Assembly: GCA_023391105.1 (NCBI GenBank)
Contig: JAEWBO010000014.1
Location: 1-21,860, forward strand
Direction of reading: 5' to 3'
DNA length: 21,860 nucleotides
From: Bacillota bacterium
GTDB taxonomy: Bacteria > Bacillota > Clostridia > Christensenellales > SZUA-584
The position numbers were made by a program, and so were the translations under genes. Of this stretch, positions 21,279 through 21,860 are shown piece by piece. The first letter of the stretch is position 1. Each line of letters starts with the position of its first letter. The notes under the pieces were generated by a model. That model did not search any database. It was given only the letters and a program-made list of their open reading frames with translations, and was not told the DNA's origin.

Positions 21279-21860
21279 TTAGAACGGAGCGTCCGGTGTA
21301 ATGTTGTTTGCATCCAGCCACTGCTGATAGTTATTGATGTCAAGGGACTGAGCGGGGATGATTGTTTTTGCTTCAAAGCTTTCGCCATTGAGCAGGCCAG
21401 CTGCTATCTCCACGCATTTGGACATCATGTAAGGATCGTATGTCTGTGAAGAGATGCCCATCTCCGGGTACTCTTCCATAATCTTGAAGTAAGCCTGAGC
21501 GCCGCCGCCGCCTGTGATGGCTTTGATTTCGCCCATACGGCCGTTCTCCACGATTGCCTGGATAAGGCCGATGGAGAGCTCGTCGTCTGTCGAGTAGATG
21601 GCGTCAATTCCGTCCGGATGAGCGGTCAGAACGTCTGTCATGATCTTAAGGCCTGTTTCAGGCGCGCCGTTTTCAGCACCGTACTCGTCAAGAACTTTGA
21701 TGTTCGGATACTTTTCGGCAATTGTGTCATTAAAGCCTTTAACGCGTGTGTTGAAGATTTCGCCGTAAGCGGGGATGTTGACGATAACGACATCACCTTC
21801 GCCGCCAAGCTTCTCGGCGATATACTCAGCGCCAAGAACGCCCATCTGATAGTTGTCACC
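21279..21860 (-). CDS. Periplasmic-type sugar-binding protein of the ABC importer (C-terminal part)
   Basis: The frame is open from the right window edge to TAA at 21281-21279, giving 193 residues; the signal peptide and N-terminal lobe lie outside. The visible part fits the ribose/galactose binding-protein family (Peripla_BP_4): GDNYQMGVLGAEYIAEKL, then VVIVNIPAYGE, FNTRVKGFNDTIAEKYPNI, IDAIYSTDDELSIGLIQAI and ITGGGGAQAYFKIM. In Gram-positive bacteria it would be a lipoprotein outside the membrane that hands the sugar to the permease. It is the first visible gene of the minus-strand locus, so the promoter and possibly other genes lie beyond the edge. Confidence 0.9.
   Translation of the reverse strand, partial: GDNYQMGVLGAEYIAEKLGGEGDVVIVNIPAYGEIFNTRVKGFNDTIAEKYPNIKVLDEYGAENGAPETGLKIMTDVLTAHPDGIDAIYSTDDELSIGLIQAIVENGRMGEIKAITGGGGAQAYFKIMEEYPEMGISSQTYDPYMMSKCVEIAAGLLNGESFEAKTIIPAQSLDINNYQQWLDANNITPDAPF

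Overview
The window looks like a chromosomal segment of a member of the Clostridia (Bacillota), probably a gut-type fermenter. The support is strong AGGAGG-type ribosome binding sites throughout, sigma-A type promoters, TTG/GTG starts, lipobox-type lipoproteins, a ribose-type (CUT2) sugar ABC transporter, a GGADGPT motif and a Clostridia-like class of aldolase and oxidoreductases. No rRNA, tRNA, CRISPR array, transposase or phage gene was seen.

Left end (1-4421): the last 22 codons of nucleoside diphosphate kinase with a terminator; a small four-helix membrane protein divergent from a TetR-type regulator, with shared promoter and operator-like repeats; a gap of about 530 bases holding a promoter and the decayed remnant of a GNAT/YoaP-like gene; then three translationally coupled genes: a RimJ/RimL-type acetyltransferase, a GrpB-domain fusion protein and a nitroreductase, closed by a terminator.

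Centre (4547-13423): a nine-gene plus-strand catabolic operon. A consensus promoter overlapped by tandem A-rich repeats drives an FGGY sugar kinase and a DeoR regulator. A second promoter, with the same repeat in its spacer, drives an inositol-dehydrogenase-like oxidoreductase, a zinc alcohol/polyol dehydrogenase, a phosphotriesterase-like hydrolase (probably a lactonase), a shikimate-dehydrogenase-like protein, a cupin-type glucose-6-phosphate isomerase, a D-2-hydroxyacid dehydrogenase and a KDPG/KHG aldolase. A strong terminator closes the operon. The enzyme set fits oxidation of a polyol, cyclitol or sugar to a lactone, ring opening, and cleavage of a 2-keto-3-deoxy acid. The substrate cannot be read from the sequence, and I do not recognise this exact set as a described pathway.

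Right of the operon (13467-15129): a promoter, a tiny lipoprotein, and an exported alpha/beta-hydrolase lipoprotein with a complete Ser-Asp-His triad.

Right end (15203-21860, minus strand): a converging locus reading, in transcription order, sugar-binding protein (cut by the window edge), double ATPase, permease, sugar phosphate isomerase/epimerase-type TIM barrel, a levoglucosan-dehydrogenase-like oxidoreductase, and a second Gfo/Idh/MocA oxidoreductase. This is the layout expected of 3-keto-sugar chemistry (oxidation, elimination/hydration, reduction). Hairpins punctuate it between transporter and enzyme genes, and a cluster of related palindromes lies before the last gene. The two loci and the exported esterase between them may together handle a family of plant- or host-derived sugars or glycosides.
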